Source: Mycobacterium conspicuum
Lineage (GTDB): Bacteria > Actinomycetota > Actinomycetes > Mycobacteriales > Mycobacteriaceae
Assembly: GCF_010730195.1 (NCBI RefSeq)
Contig: NZ_AP022613.1
Location: 2,418,001-2,482,000, forward strand
DNA length: 64,000 bases
Reading direction: 5' to 3'
The position numbers were made by a program, and so were the translations under genes. A model generated the notes under the pieces. The model was not told the origin of the DNA and ran no database searches. It saw nothing but the letters and a program-made list of their open reading frames with translations. Shown in pieces: positions 42,557 to 50,681 of the stretch (positions within the stretch are counted from its first letter, which is position 1; every line of letters starts with the position of its first letter).

Positions 42557-43357
42557 ATGGATTTGAACGCATTGGTAGCTCAGGCCTCCGTAATTTTGGA
42601 CGCCGCCGCCGAGCCGTTTCTGGCCGGCCACCGCGCCGAGTCGGCGGTGCCCAAGAAGGGCGACGACTTCGCCACCGAGGTCGACCTTGCGCTGGAGCGG
42701 CAGATCACCAGCGCGCTGGTCGAGGCCACCGGGATCGGAGTGCACGGTGAGGAATTTGGCGGCGCCGCAGTCGATTCCCCGTGGGTATGGGTGCTGGATC
42801 CGATCGACGGCACGTTCAACTACGCCGCCGGATCGCCGATGGCGTCGATCCTGCTGGCGCTGCTGCACGACGGCGATCCGGTGGCCGGGCTGACCTGGTT
42901 GCCGTTCACCGGCGAGCGCTACACCGCCGTGGCGGGCGGCCCGCTGATGAAAAACGGCACACCGCAACCCTCCTTGGCCCCCACCAGGCTGGCCGACGCG
43001 CTCGTCGGGGTCGGAACGTTCAGCGCGGATTCCCGCGGCCGCTTCCCGGGTCGCTTCCGGGTTGCACTGCTGGAAAACCTCAGCCGGGTGTCGTCGCGGT
43101 TGCGCATGCACGGTTCGACCGGCATCGACCTGGCATACGTCGCCGACGGAATACTGGGCGGCGCAGTCATTTTCGGCGGCCAGGTGTGGGACCACGCCGC
43201 CGGGGTGGCGCTGGTGCGGGCCGCGGGCGGGACCGTGACCACGCTGGCCGGCGAACCGTGGACCCCCACGTCGCGGTCCGTGCTGGCCGGGGCGCCCGAC
43301 GCGCACGCCGAGATCCTCGAAATCCTGCGCAGCACCGGCGAACCGGAGGACTTCTGA
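42557..43357 (+). CDS. impA: inositol-monophosphatase family protein (ImpA / HisN-type)
   Basis: 266-aa Mg-dependent phosphatase. The metal motifs are intact: GEEFGG and VLDPIDGTFNYAAGSP (motif A) and WDHAAGVALVRAAGG (motif B). Its place inside the his operon suggests it may supply histidinol-phosphate phosphatase activity, although in M. tuberculosis this locus is called impA and inositol phosphates are alternative substrates. TGATG overlap with hisF. Confidence 0.9.
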   Translation: MDLNALVAQASVILDAAAEPFLAGHRAESAVPKKGDDFATEVDLALERQITSALVEATGIGVHGEEFGGAAVDSPWVWVLDPIDGTFNYAAGSPMASILLALLHDGDPVAGLTWLPFTGERYTAVAGGPLMKNGTPQPSLAPTRLADALVGVGTFSADSRGRFPGRFRVALLENLSRVSSRLRMHGSTGIDLAYVADGILGGAVIFGGQVWDHAAGVALVRAAGGTVTTLAGEPWTPTSRSVLAGAPDAHAEILEILRSTGEPEDF

Positions 43358-44202
43358 TGGCGAGCAGACACAAAAGTCTCCGACACGCCGACGAAAATGG
43401 CACTTTTGTGTCTGCTCGGCACACGAATGGCGGCCTCGCGGTTCGGGTGATTCCGTGCCTGGATGTGGACGACGGGCGGGTGGTCAAGGGGGTCAACTTC
43501 GAGAACCTGCGCGACGCCGGTGATCCCGTGGAACTCGCCGCCGTCTACGACGCCGAAGGCGCCGACGAGCTCACCTTCCTCGACGTGACCGCGTCCTCGT
43601 CGGGACGCGCGACCATGCTGGAGGTGGTGCGTCGCACCGCCGAGCAGGTGTTCATCCCGCTGACCGTCGGTGGCGGCGTGCGCACCGTGGCCGACGTCGA
43701 CGTGCTGCTGCGCGCGGGCGCCGATAAGGTTTCTGTCAACACCGCCGCCATCGCGCGCCCGGACTTACTCGCGGAGATGGCAACACAATTCGGCTCGCAG
43801 TGCATCGTGCTGTCGGTCGACGCCCGCACGGTCCCGGCTGGATCTAACCCCACGCCATCGGGCTGGGAGGTCACCACGCACGGCGGCCGCCGCGGCACCG
43901 GCATCGACGCGGTCGAGTGGGCGGCCCGCGGCGCCGAACTCGGCGTGGGGGAGATCCTGCTCAACTCGATGGACGCCGACGGCACCAAGGCCGGGTTCGA
44001 CCTCGCCATGTTGCGCGCGGTACGTGCCGCGGTCACGGTGCCGGTCATCGCCAGCGGCGGCGCCGGAGCCATCGAACACTTCGCGCCCGCGGTCGCCGCC
44101 GGCGCCGATGCGGTGTTGGCGGCCAGCGTCTTTCACTTCGGCGAGCTGACGATCGGACAGGTGAAAGCCGCGATGGCCGCGGAAGGGATTACCGTGCGAT
44201 GA
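43357..44202 (+). CDS. hisF: imidazole glycerol phosphate synthase, cyclase subunit (HisF), with palindrome-encoded N-terminus
   Basis: 281-aa TIM-barrel subunit that cyclises PRFAR with ammonia from HisH to IGP and AICAR. The real enzyme begins GLAVRVIPCLDVDDGRVVKG; later blocks are TFLDVTASSSGR, VGGGVRTVADVD, DGTKAGFDL and PVIASGGAGAIEH. The first ~25 residues (MASRHKSLRHADENGTFVSA and five more) replace the ~12 I recall in M. tuberculosis and come almost wholly from a perfect inverted repeat at 43361-43418 read in frame. The ATG forms a TGATG junction with impA. An alternative GTG at 43408 would remove most of the insert (MSARHTNGG) but has no ribosome site. Confidence 0.93.
   Translation: MASRHKSLRHADENGTFVSARHTNGGLAVRVIPCLDVDDGRVVKGVNFENLRDAGDPVELAAVYDAEGADELTFLDVTASSSGRATMLEVVRRTAEQVFIPLTVGGGVRTVADVDVLLRAGADKVSVNTAAIARPDLLAEMATQFGSQCIVLSVDARTVPAGSNPTPSGWEVTTHGGRRGTGIDAVEWAARGAELGVGEILLNSMDADGTKAGFDLAMLRAVRAAVTVPVIASGGAGAIEHFAPAVAAGADAVLAASVFHFGELTIGQVKAAMAAEGITVR
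43361..43418. repeat. palindromic element inside the hisF start
   Basis: Perfect 17-bp arms: CGAGCAGACACAAAAGT (43361-43377) and ACTTTTGTGTCTGCTCG (43402-43418), with a 24-nt loop. The whole element is in frame with hisF. The arms could form a strong hairpin in the mRNA exactly at the impA/hisF junction. From memory similar GAGCAGACxCAAAA palindromes recur between genes in several slow-growing mycobacteria, so it is probably a dispersed element. Confidence 0.9.
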
Positions 44203-44546
44203 CCCTCGACCCGGCTATCGCGGCGCGGCTCAAGCGCAATGCGGAAGGGCTGTTCACCGCCGTCGTGCAGGAGCGGGGCAGCGGCGACGTGTTGATGGTC
44301 GCCTGGATGGACGACGAGGCGCTGGCCCGCACGCTGGAAACCCATGAGGCGACGTACTTTTCGCGGTCGCGCGGCGAACAATGGATCAAGGGCGCGACCT
44401 CCGGCCACACCCAGCACGTCCACTCGGTGCGCATCGACTGCGACGGCGACGCCGTGCTGTTGACCGTCGACCAGACGGGCGCGGCGTGCCACACCGGCAG
44501 CCACAGTTGCTTCGACACCGCGGTGCTGCTCGAACCGGACGACTAA
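44199..44546 (+). CDS. hisI: phosphoribosyl-AMP cyclohydrolase (HisI)
   Basis: 115-aa zinc enzyme opening the adenine ring of PR-AMP. Monofunctional (no HisE part). Motifs: VLMVAWMDDEAL, YFSRSRGEQWIKGATSGH, RIDCDGDAVLLTVDQTGAACHTGSHSCF with the zinc cysteines. ATGA overlap with hisF; last gene of the operon. One base after its stop lies the end of the oppositely oriented 13E12 gene. Confidence 0.95.
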   Translation: MTLDPAIAARLKRNAEGLFTAVVQERGSGDVLMVAWMDDEALARTLETHEATYFSRSRGEQWIKGATSGHTQHVHSVRIDCDGDAVLLTVDQTGAACHTGSHSCFDTAVLLEPDD

Positions 44547-44547
44547 G

Positions 44548-45909
44548 TCAATCGGGTTCGTCGTCGTCGGGGTTTAGGAGTTTTTCGGGGTGGTGGTAGG
44601 TGTTGGTGCGGGGTTGGCCGTAGTTGAGGTGTGGGGGTGGGATCCATTCGGTGTCGCCGTGAGCGTTTTTGCGGGTGGTCCAGCCTTTCTCGGCGAGTCG
44701 GTTGTCGGGTCCGCAGGCCAGGGTGAGGTCTTCGATGTCGGTGCGGTGGGTGGTGGTCCAGCCGCTGACGTGGTGGGCTTGGCTGTGGTAGGCCGGGGCG
44801 TCGCAGCCGGGGCGGGTGCAGCCGCGGTCTTTGGCGCACAGCATGATCCGCTGTGCGGGGGAGGCGAAGCGTTTCCCGTGATGCAGTGCTAAGGGCTTGG
44901 TGCCATCGAAGATGGCTAGGTAGTGGTGGGCGTGGCTGGCCAGGCGGATCACATCGGACATGGGCAGCAGGGCGCCGCCGCCGGTGCGGGCCTTGCCGGC
45001 GCCGGCTTCGAGCTCTTTGAGGGTGGTGGTCACGATGATTGATACCGGCAGCCCGTTGTGCTGGCCCAGCTGGCCGGAGGCGATCAGGGCGCGCAGGCCG
45101 GCCAGCAGGGCGTCGTGGTTGCGTTGGGCGCTGGAGCGGTGATCGCGGCGTACCGCGTCGTCGTCGGGTTGCTCGTGGACGACGGGGGTGTCGTCGTCGG
45201 GGTTGCAGGTGCCGGGGGCGGCGAGTTTGGCGAGCACGGGCTCGAGGAAGGCGCGCAGCTCGGGGGTGATCAGCCCGCTGATGCGTGACATTTTGTCGTA
45301 CTCCTGCTTGCCCAGGATGATGCCGCGTTTGCGGGCGCGTTCCTCGTCGGTGAAGTCGCCGTCGGGGTGTAGCCAGTCCATGAGTTGGCGGGCTTGTTCG
45401 CGGAGTTGGTCGGGGCGGTACTCGGTGGCCTTGTCGGCCAGGACGAGTTCGACGGCGGCGCGGGTGCCCACATCGACGACGGCGGGTAGGTGGGTGAAGA
45501 AGTCGCGGATGACGCGCACGTGGGCGTCGCCGATGAGGCCGTCGTGTTGGGCGGCCGCGGTGTGGGTGAGCAGCGGCGCCAACGGTTCTCCGGTCAGCGC
45601 GCGCCGTGGCCCGAGGTCTTCGGCTTCGGCGATGCGGCGGCTGGCTTCGGGTTTGGTGATGCGCAGCCGGTCGGCCAGCGCGCCGCACAGTGTGCCGCCG
45701 AGCTCTTCGGGGCCGGCTTGGGCGTCGAGTTGGTTGATCAGCGCGTGTTGGGGTGTGCGTTGGCGGCGCGCGCCGCGTTCGAGGCGTTGCAGGATCCGCA
45801 GCCGTTCCGGGGTGGTCAGTGCGTCGAAGCTCAACGCGCACAACCGGTCCAGCACACCATCGAGCGCGTCGAGCACCTCGACGATCTCCTCGCGGCTACT
45901 GCAACCCAT
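44548..45909 (-). CDS. 13E12 repeat family / DUF222 HNH endonuclease-domain protein
   Basis: 453 aa. Residues ~10-330 form the DUF222 region common to the mycobacterial 13E12 repeat family; the C-terminus has an HNH-type zinc site: CAKDRGCTRPGCDAP, YHSQAHHVSGW, DIEDLTLACGPDNRLAEKGW. Such multicopy genes behave as mobile or recombining repeats, and in M. tuberculosis they serve as prophage attachment sites. The gene looks intact. It sits one base from the hisI stop, where M. tuberculosis has chaA next, so it is part of an inserted block. TAGAAT six bases before the ATG suggests leaderless transcription. Confidence 0.9.
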   Translation of the reverse strand: MGCSSREEIVEVLDALDGVLDRLCALSFDALTTPERLRILQRLERGARRQRTPQHALINQLDAQAGPEELGGTLCGALADRLRITKPEASRRIAEAEDLGPRRALTGEPLAPLLTHTAAAQHDGLIGDAHVRVIRDFFTHLPAVVDVGTRAAVELVLADKATEYRPDQLREQARQLMDWLHPDGDFTDEERARKRGIILGKQEYDKMSRISGLITPELRAFLEPVLAKLAAPGTCNPDDDTPVVHEQPDDDAVRRDHRSSAQRNHDALLAGLRALIASGQLGQHNGLPVSIIVTTTLKELEAGAGKARTGGGALLPMSDVIRLASHAHHYLAIFDGTKPLALHHGKRFASPAQRIMLCAKDRGCTRPGCDAPAYHSQAHHVSGWTTTHRTDIEDLTLACGPDNRLAEKGWTTRKNAHGDTEWIPPPHLNYGQPRTNTYHHPEKLLNPDDDEPD

Positions 45910-45915
45910 GCCCGA

Positions 45916-45921
45916 ATTCTA
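45916..45921 (-). promoter_or_regulatory. -10 element of the 13E12-family gene (leaderless)
   Basis: TAGAAT on the minus strand, six bases before the ATG; near-consensus. Confidence 0.6.
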
Positions 45922-45988
45922 CGAACACCCACCGACAAGAAAATCCCAAGCGGCGCAACGGAATTAAGAAAAATGAAAATGGAACCAA

Positions 45989-47446
45989 CTAGCTCGGTGC
46001 AACGTCTAACCCATTGGCCGCGGCGATCGCCGCGCGCGCCCACTCATGGCGGTAAACGGCCGGCCCGATGCGGTCACGGCGAATGATCTCGAGATCGATG
46101 GCCTTGCCCTGCAGCACCGCGTTCGGCACCCGGAAGGAGTACGACGGTTGATCGGTGGCCATAGCCAGAATGGCGTCGGTGTCGGCAAAACCGTTGGCCA
46201 CCATGGTGTCCTCGGCCCACCGAAACGGCTTGAGGCCACCGAAGTTGTTGACATACACCACCCACAGCCGGATGCCGCGCCCGTCGTGCAGCCTGGTGAG
46301 GGCCCGCTCCACGGCGTCGTGCTCGAGGGGCCCGAGCACGCCCGACACGTCGGTGATCTGGCTGGTCAGCTTCAGCGCCGGTGCCGTGAGGGGCGGCGCA
46401 GCGCTGGCAGTCGGCAACGCCGATGACGGCGCAGGGGTGCTTTGATGGCCCCGCGCACCCAGCATGCGCACACCGACCACCGCGGCCACCGCGATCAACG
46501 CGACGGCCACCAGTGCCGCGATCAGCAGCGCCGGCCCCCGCCGCTTGCCGCGCACCGCGATCACCTCGGTCGGTGCCGAAGCCACTGCCGCGGGCGCGGT
46601 CCGCTCCTGGCCGGCAAGCGCCGACGCGAAATCCGCGCACGTGGCATACCGTTCCGACGGATTCTTGGCCATCGCCTTGGCAATGACGGCGTCGAGCTCG
46701 GAAAGCTCGGGGCGCCGTTCACTCACCAGCGGAGGCGGCGCGGACAAATGCTGGCCGATAACCACCGCGGGGTTGGAATGCTGGTACGGCGCGACCCCGG
46801 TGAGCAGGTTGAACGCGGTGCAGCCGAGCGCGTACTGGTCGGCCCGCGCGTCGAGGTCGTTGCCCTGCAACTGCTCGGGCGCGCAGTAGGCGGTCGTGCC
46901 CACCAACATGTTCGTTGCGGTCAGGCCACTGATCTCGCCGATCTCGCGGGCGATGCCGAAGTCGGCGAGCAGGATGCGCCGACGGGAGCCCCCAGGGCCC
47001 AGCAGGATGTTGGCGGGTTTGACGTCGCGGTGCAGCATTCCGCGCGAGTGGGCGTGATCAAGCGCGTCGGCGACGGCCGAAATGATCTCGGCGACATCGG
47101 CTTTGGGCATTCCGGAGGGATACCGGCTGCGCAGCAGTTGCGCGGCGTCGGTGCCCTCGACGTAGTCCATCGAGATCCACAGCTGCCCTTGGTATTCGCC
47201 GCGGTCGTGGATGCCGACGATGTGTTCATGGTAGAGGCTGGCGGCAAGGTCGGCCTCGCGATTGAACCGCTGGCGAAATTCCGAATCCTCGGTCAGGTTG
47301 GCGGGCAAGATTTTCAGCGCATCGCGGCGCGGCAGCCGGGGATGCTGGGCCAGATACACGTCACCCATCCCGCCGGCGCCCAGCCGCCGAACGATGGTGT
47401 AGCCGGCGAACACCTGTCCTTCCGCCAGACCTCCGCTTTGCGACAT
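45989..47446 (-). CDS. receptor Ser/Thr protein kinase with extracytoplasmic TPM domain
   Basis: 485 aa. Cytosolic eukaryotic-like kinase domain, residues ~15-280, with all key residues: Gly loop LGAGGMG, K45, HRD 139-141, DFG 162-164 and a Thr-containing activation loop (SGLTATNMLVGTTAYCAPEQ). A juxtamembrane linker is followed by one membrane span near 303-325 (LLIAALVAVALIAVAAVVGV), a Pro/Ser-rich stalk and an outer domain of about 120 residues. This reads ITDVSGVLGPLEHDAVERAL then RLWVVYVNNFGG and FADTDAILAMAT, which I assign to the TPM domain family. PASTA repeats, the usual mycobacterial sensor, are absent. TAGCAT six bases before the ATG suggests a leaderless message. Divergent from chaA. 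Confidence 0.88.
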   Translation of the reverse strand: MSQSGGLAEGQVFAGYTIVRRLGAGGMGDVYLAQHPRLPRRDALKILPANLTEDSEFRQRFNREADLAASLYHEHIVGIHDRGEYQGQLWISMDYVEGTDAAQLLRSRYPSGMPKADVAEIISAVADALDHAHSRGMLHRDVKPANILLGPGGSRRRILLADFGIAREIGEISGLTATNMLVGTTAYCAPEQLQGNDLDARADQYALGCTAFNLLTGVAPYQHSNPAVVIGQHLSAPPPLVSERRPELSELDAVIAKAMAKNPSERYATCADFASALAGQERTAPAAVASAPTEVIAVRGKRRGPALLIAALVAVALIAVAAVVGVRMLGARGHQSTPAPSSALPTASAAPPLTAPALKLTSQITDVSGVLGPLEHDAVERALTRLHDGRGIRLWVVYVNNFGGLKPFRWAEDTMVANGFADTDAILAMATDQPSYSFRVPNAVLQGKAIDLEIIRRDRIGPAVYRHEWARAAIAAANGLDVAPS

Positions 47447-47452
47447 GTGAGC

Positions 47453-47458
47453 ATGCTA
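47453..47458 (-). promoter_or_regulatory. -10 element of the kinase gene (leaderless)
   Basis: TAGCAT on the minus strand, six bases before the ATG. Confidence 0.5.
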
Positions 47459-47510
47459 ACGAGGGCGTGACCGGGCGGCCTGGACATGACGTCGACAAGA
47501 ATGGCAGGCG

Positions 47511-48602
47511 ATGTTGAAACGGGTGCCCTGGACCGTCGTCGTGCCGCTGCTTGCACTCCTCACGCTCGCACTGACGTGGGGCGAAGAGCTGGGGCCGGTA
47601 GCCGCCGCGGCCGTGGCCGTGGTGATGGGCGGCGCGGTGCTGACGGCGGTCAATCACGCGGAGGTGGTCGCCGTCAGGGTCGGCGAGCCGTTCGGGTCGC
47701 TGGTGCTTGCCGTCGCGGTCACCATCATCGAGGTGACGCTCATCGTCGCGCTGAGGGCGTCCGGCGGCAGCGAGGCGGCGACGCTGGCCCGCGACACCGT
47801 GTTCGCCGCCGTGGTGATCACGATGAACGGGATCGCCGGCCTGTCACTGCTGCTCGGTTCCCGACGCTACGGCGTGACGTTGTTCAACGCTGAGGGCAGC
47901 GGGGCGGCGCTGGCCACGCTCACCACGCTGGCGACGCTGGCCCTGGTGCTGCCCACGTTCACCAGCCACGTGGGCAACGAGTTCTCACCGGCGCAGCTGG
48001 CGTTCGCCGCCATCGCCTCCCTGGGGCTGTATCTGCTGTTCGTCTTCACCCAGACCGTCCGGCATCGCGACTTCTTCCTGCCCGTCGCCCAGAAGGGTCA
48101 AAAAGCGCTCCCCTTCGAGGACGAGAGCCACGCGGAGCCGCCGAGCACCCAACACGCGCTGTCCAGCCTCGCACTGCTGCTCGTCGCGCTGGCCGCGGTG
48201 GTCGGCCTGGCCGAGGAGGAGTCGCCGCCAATCGAGCGTTTGGTGTCGGCGGCCGGCTTCCCGCATTCGTTCGTCGGCGTGGTGATCGCGGCCCTGGTGC
48301 TGCTGCCCGAGACGCTGGCCGCGGTGCGTGCGGCGCGACAAGGACGCATCCAGACCAGCCTCAACCTGGCCTACGGCTCGGCGCTGGCCAGCATCGGGCT
48401 GACCATCCCGGCCATCGCGCTGGCGTCGGTCTGGCTCAAGGGACCGCTGGTGCTCGGGCTGGGCCCGCTGCAGCTGGCACTGCTCGCGCTGACCGTGGTG
48501 ATCAGCGTGCTGACCGTGGTGCCCGGGCGCGCCACCCGACTGCAGGGCGAGGTGCACCTGGTGGTGCTCGCCGCCTACGTCTTCTTGTCGCTCTTCCCGT
48601 GA
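47511..48602 (+). CDS. chaA: calcium/sodium:proton antiporter (ChaA)
   Basis: 363-aa inner-membrane antiporter of the CaCA family exporting Ca2+ or Na+ in exchange for protons. About eleven membrane segments. The two inverted alpha-repeats with acidic residues are visible: VAVTIIEVTLIVAL with FAAVVITMNGIAG, and LVLLPETLAAVRAARQG with LNLAYGSALASIGLTIP. An acidic central loop (FEDESHAEPPSTQ) separates the halves. ATG preceded by GGCAGG. The last 28 nt overlap the convergent bcpB. Confidence 0.92.
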   Translation: MLKRVPWTVVVPLLALLTLALTWGEELGPVAAAAVAVVMGGAVLTAVNHAEVVAVRVGEPFGSLVLAVAVTIIEVTLIVALRASGGSEAATLARDTVFAAVVITMNGIAGLSLLLGSRRYGVTLFNAEGSGAALATLTTLATLALVLPTFTSHVGNEFSPAQLAFAAIASLGLYLLFVFTQTVRHRDFFLPVAQKGQKALPFEDESHAEPPSTQHALSSLALLLVALAAVVGLAEEESPPIERLVSAAGFPHSFVGVVIAALVLLPETLAAVRAARQGRIQTSLNLAYGSALASIGLTIPAIALASVWLKGPLVLGLGPLQLALLALTVVISVLTVVPGRATRLQGEVHLVVLAAYVFLSLFP

Positions 48603-49057
48603 GAGCGCGCGCGCAGCGTCTCGAGCGCCTTGTCCGCGTGGGTGTCCATGCTGACCTCGCTGGAGATCACCCCGAGCAGCGTGCGGTCGGTGTCGATGAC
48701 GAACGTCGTCCGCTTGACCGGCAGCAACTTGCCGAGCAGACCGCGCTTGACGCCGAACTGCGCGGCGATTTTGCCGTCGGTGTCCGACAGCAGCGGGTAG
48801 TCGAAGTGCTGCTTGTCGGCGAACTTGGCCTGCTTGTCGACGGGGTCGACGCTGATGCCGACCCGGTTGGCCCCGACCGCGGCGAATTCCGCGGCCAGGT
48901 CGCGGAAGTGGCACGCCTCCTTGGTGCAGCCGGGCGTCATCGCGGCCGGGTAGAAGAACAGCACCACGGGGCCGGTGGAGAGCAGGTCGCTGAGCTTCCG
49001 CGGCGTCCCGGTCTGATCGGGTAGCTCGAAGTCCGCCACGGTGTCACCAGTTTTCAT
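48575..49057 (-). CDS. bcpB: peroxiredoxin, BCP/PrxQ type
   Basis: 160-aa thiol peroxidase. Peroxidatic C44 in FYPAAMTPGCTKEAC and resolving C49 form the BCP CxxxxC pair; VADFELPDQTG and RTTFVIDTDRTLLGV are family blocks. It reduces hydrogen and organic peroxides with thioredoxin-like donors. ATG start with TACGCT six bases upstream and no Shine-Dalgarno, so probably leaderless. Divergent from trpE over a 94-nt gap that holds three copies of a GTTACGC/GCGTAAC motif. Confidence 0.93.
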   Translation of the reverse strand: MKTGDTVADFELPDQTGTPRKLSDLLSTGPVVLFFYPAAMTPGCTKEACHFRDLAAEFAAVGANRVGISVDPVDKQAKFADKQHFDYPLLSDTDGKIAAQFGVKRGLLGKLLPVKRTTFVIDTDRTLLGVISSEVSMDTHADKALETLRARSHGKSDKKT

Positions 49058-49063
49058 GTCGCG

Positions 49064-49069
49064 AGCGTA
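49064..49069 (-). promoter_or_regulatory. -10 element of bcpB (leaderless)
   Basis: TACGCT on the minus strand, six bases before the ATG. Confidence 0.5.
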
Positions 49070-49107
49070 ACCGCATTGCGAAAAATCTGGCCTCGGATCG
49101 CGGCCAC

Positions 49108-49130
49108 GTTACGCTCGCGGGCGGCGTAAC
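49108..49130. promoter_or_regulatory. inverted repeat upstream of trpE
   Basis: GTTACGC (49108-49114) and GCGTAAC (49124-49130) flank a 9-nt spacer, 21 nt before the trpE start. A third copy (GCGTAAC at 49065-49071) overlaps the bcpB -10. Could be an operator for the divergent pair or a small hairpin. Confidence 0.4.
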
Positions 49131-49151
49131 CACGTCTGCGAGGATGGTTCG

Positions 49152-50681
49152 GTGACTGCCCACATCGCCGCCACCTCGTCCCGGGAGGAGTTCCGCCAGC
49201 TCGCGGCGGAACACCGGGTGGTTCCGGTGACCCGCAAGGTGTTGGCGGACAGCGAGACACCGCTGTCGGCCTACCGCAAGCTCGCCGCCAACCGCCCGGG
49301 CACTTTTCTGCTGGAGTCCGCCGAAAACGGCCGATCCTGGTCGCGGTGGTCGTTCATCGGCGCGGGCGCGCCGTCGGCGCTGACGGTGCGTGACGGCCAC
49401 GCGGTGTGGTTGGGCACCGTCCCGCAGGACGCGCCCACCGGGGGCGACCCGCTGCGGGCGCTGCAGAGCACCCTCGAGCTGCTGGCCACCGAGCCGATGC
49501 CCGGCCTTCCGCCGCTGTCGGGCGGCATGGTCGGCTTCTTCGCCTATGACCTGGTGCGCCGCCTGGAGCGGCTGCCCGAACTGGCCGTCGACGACCTGCA
49601 GCTGCCGGACATGCTGATGCTGCTGGCCACCGACGTCGCCGCCGTCGACCACCACGAGGGCACCATCACGCTGATCGCCAACGCGGTGAACTGGAACGGC
49701 ACCGCCGAACGCATCGACGAGGCCTACGACGACGCCATCGCCCGGCTGGACGTGATGACCGCCGCGCTGGGCCAGCCGCTGCCGTCGACCGTCGCCACGT
49801 TCAGCCGGCCCGAACCGCGGCAGCGGGCGCAGCGCACCGTCGAGGAGTACGGCGTCATCGTCGACCATCTCGTCGGGCAGATCGAAGCCGGCGAAGCGTT
49901 TCAGGTGGTGCCCTCGCAGCGCTTCGAGGTGGACACCGACGTCGATCCGATCGACGTGTACCGGATGCTGCGGGTGACCAACCCCAGCCCCTACATGTAT
50001 CTGCTGCATGTGCCGAATGCCAATGGCGCAACGGACTTTTCGATAGTCGGCTCCAGTCCCGAGGCGTTGGTCACCGTGCAGGACGGTCGCGCGACCACGC
50101 ATCCGATCGCGGGCACCCGGTGGCGCGGGCAGACCGAGGAAGAAGATCAGCTGCTGGAAAAGGATCTGCTGGCCGACGAGAAGGAACAGGCCGAGCACCT
50201 GATGCTCGTCGACCTCGGGCGCAACGACCTCGGCCGGGTCTGCACGCCCGGCACCGTCCGCGTCGAGGACTACAGCCACATCGAGCGCTACAGCCACGTG
50301 ATGCACCTGGTATCCACGGTGACGGGGATGCTCAGCGCGGACCACACGGCCCTGGACGCGGTCACCGCGTGCTTCCCGGCCGGCACCCTGTCGGGCGCGC
50401 CGAAGGTGCGAGCGATGGAGCTGATCGAAGAGGTGGAGAAGACCCGCCGCGGCCTCTACGGCGGCGTCGTCGGCTATCTCGACTTCGCCGGCAACGCCGA
50501 CTTCGCGATCGCCATTCGCACCGCGCTGATGCGTAACGGCACGGCCTACGTGCAGGCGGGCGGCGGCGTCGTGGCCGACTCCAACGGGCTCTACGAATAC
50601 ACCGAGGCCACCAACAAGGCGCGCGCCGTGCTGAGCGCGATCGCCGCCGCCGAGACACTGGCTGCACCGGATGGCTCGTAA
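49152..50681 (+). CDS. trpE: anthranilate synthase component I (TrpE)
   Basis: 509-aa enzyme making anthranilate from chorismate. The N-terminal tryptophan feedback site LLES is present (TFLLESAENGRSWSRWSFIG). The catalytic C-terminal domain has IEAGEAFQVVPSQRF, NPSPYMYLL, SSPEALV, HPIAGTRWRG, DLGRNDLGRV, HLVSTVTG, FPAGTLSGAPKVRAMELI and QAGGGVVADS. GTG start with GAGG eight bases upstream. The glutaminase subunit (TrpG) and TrpD are not in the window. It overlaps the following membrane gene by 11 nt. Confidence 0.96.
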   Translation: MTAHIAATSSREEFRQLAAEHRVVPVTRKVLADSETPLSAYRKLAANRPGTFLLESAENGRSWSRWSFIGAGAPSALTVRDGHAVWLGTVPQDAPTGGDPLRALQSTLELLATEPMPGLPPLSGGMVGFFAYDLVRRLERLPELAVDDLQLPDMLMLLATDVAAVDHHEGTITLIANAVNWNGTAERIDEAYDDAIARLDVMTAALGQPLPSTVATFSRPEPRQRAQRTVEEYGVIVDHLVGQIEAGEAFQVVPSQRFEVDTDVDPIDVYRMLRVTNPSPYMYLLHVPNANGATDFSIVGSSPEALVTVQDGRATTHPIAGTRWRGQTEEEDQLLEKDLLADEKEQAEHLMLVDLGRNDLGRVCTPGTVRVEDYSHIERYSHVMHLVSTVTGMLSADHTALDAVTACFPAGTLSGAPKVRAMELIEEVEKTRRGLYGGVVGYLDFAGNADFAIAIRTALMRNGTAYVQAGGGVVADSNGLYEYTEATNKARAVLSAIAAAETLAAPDGS

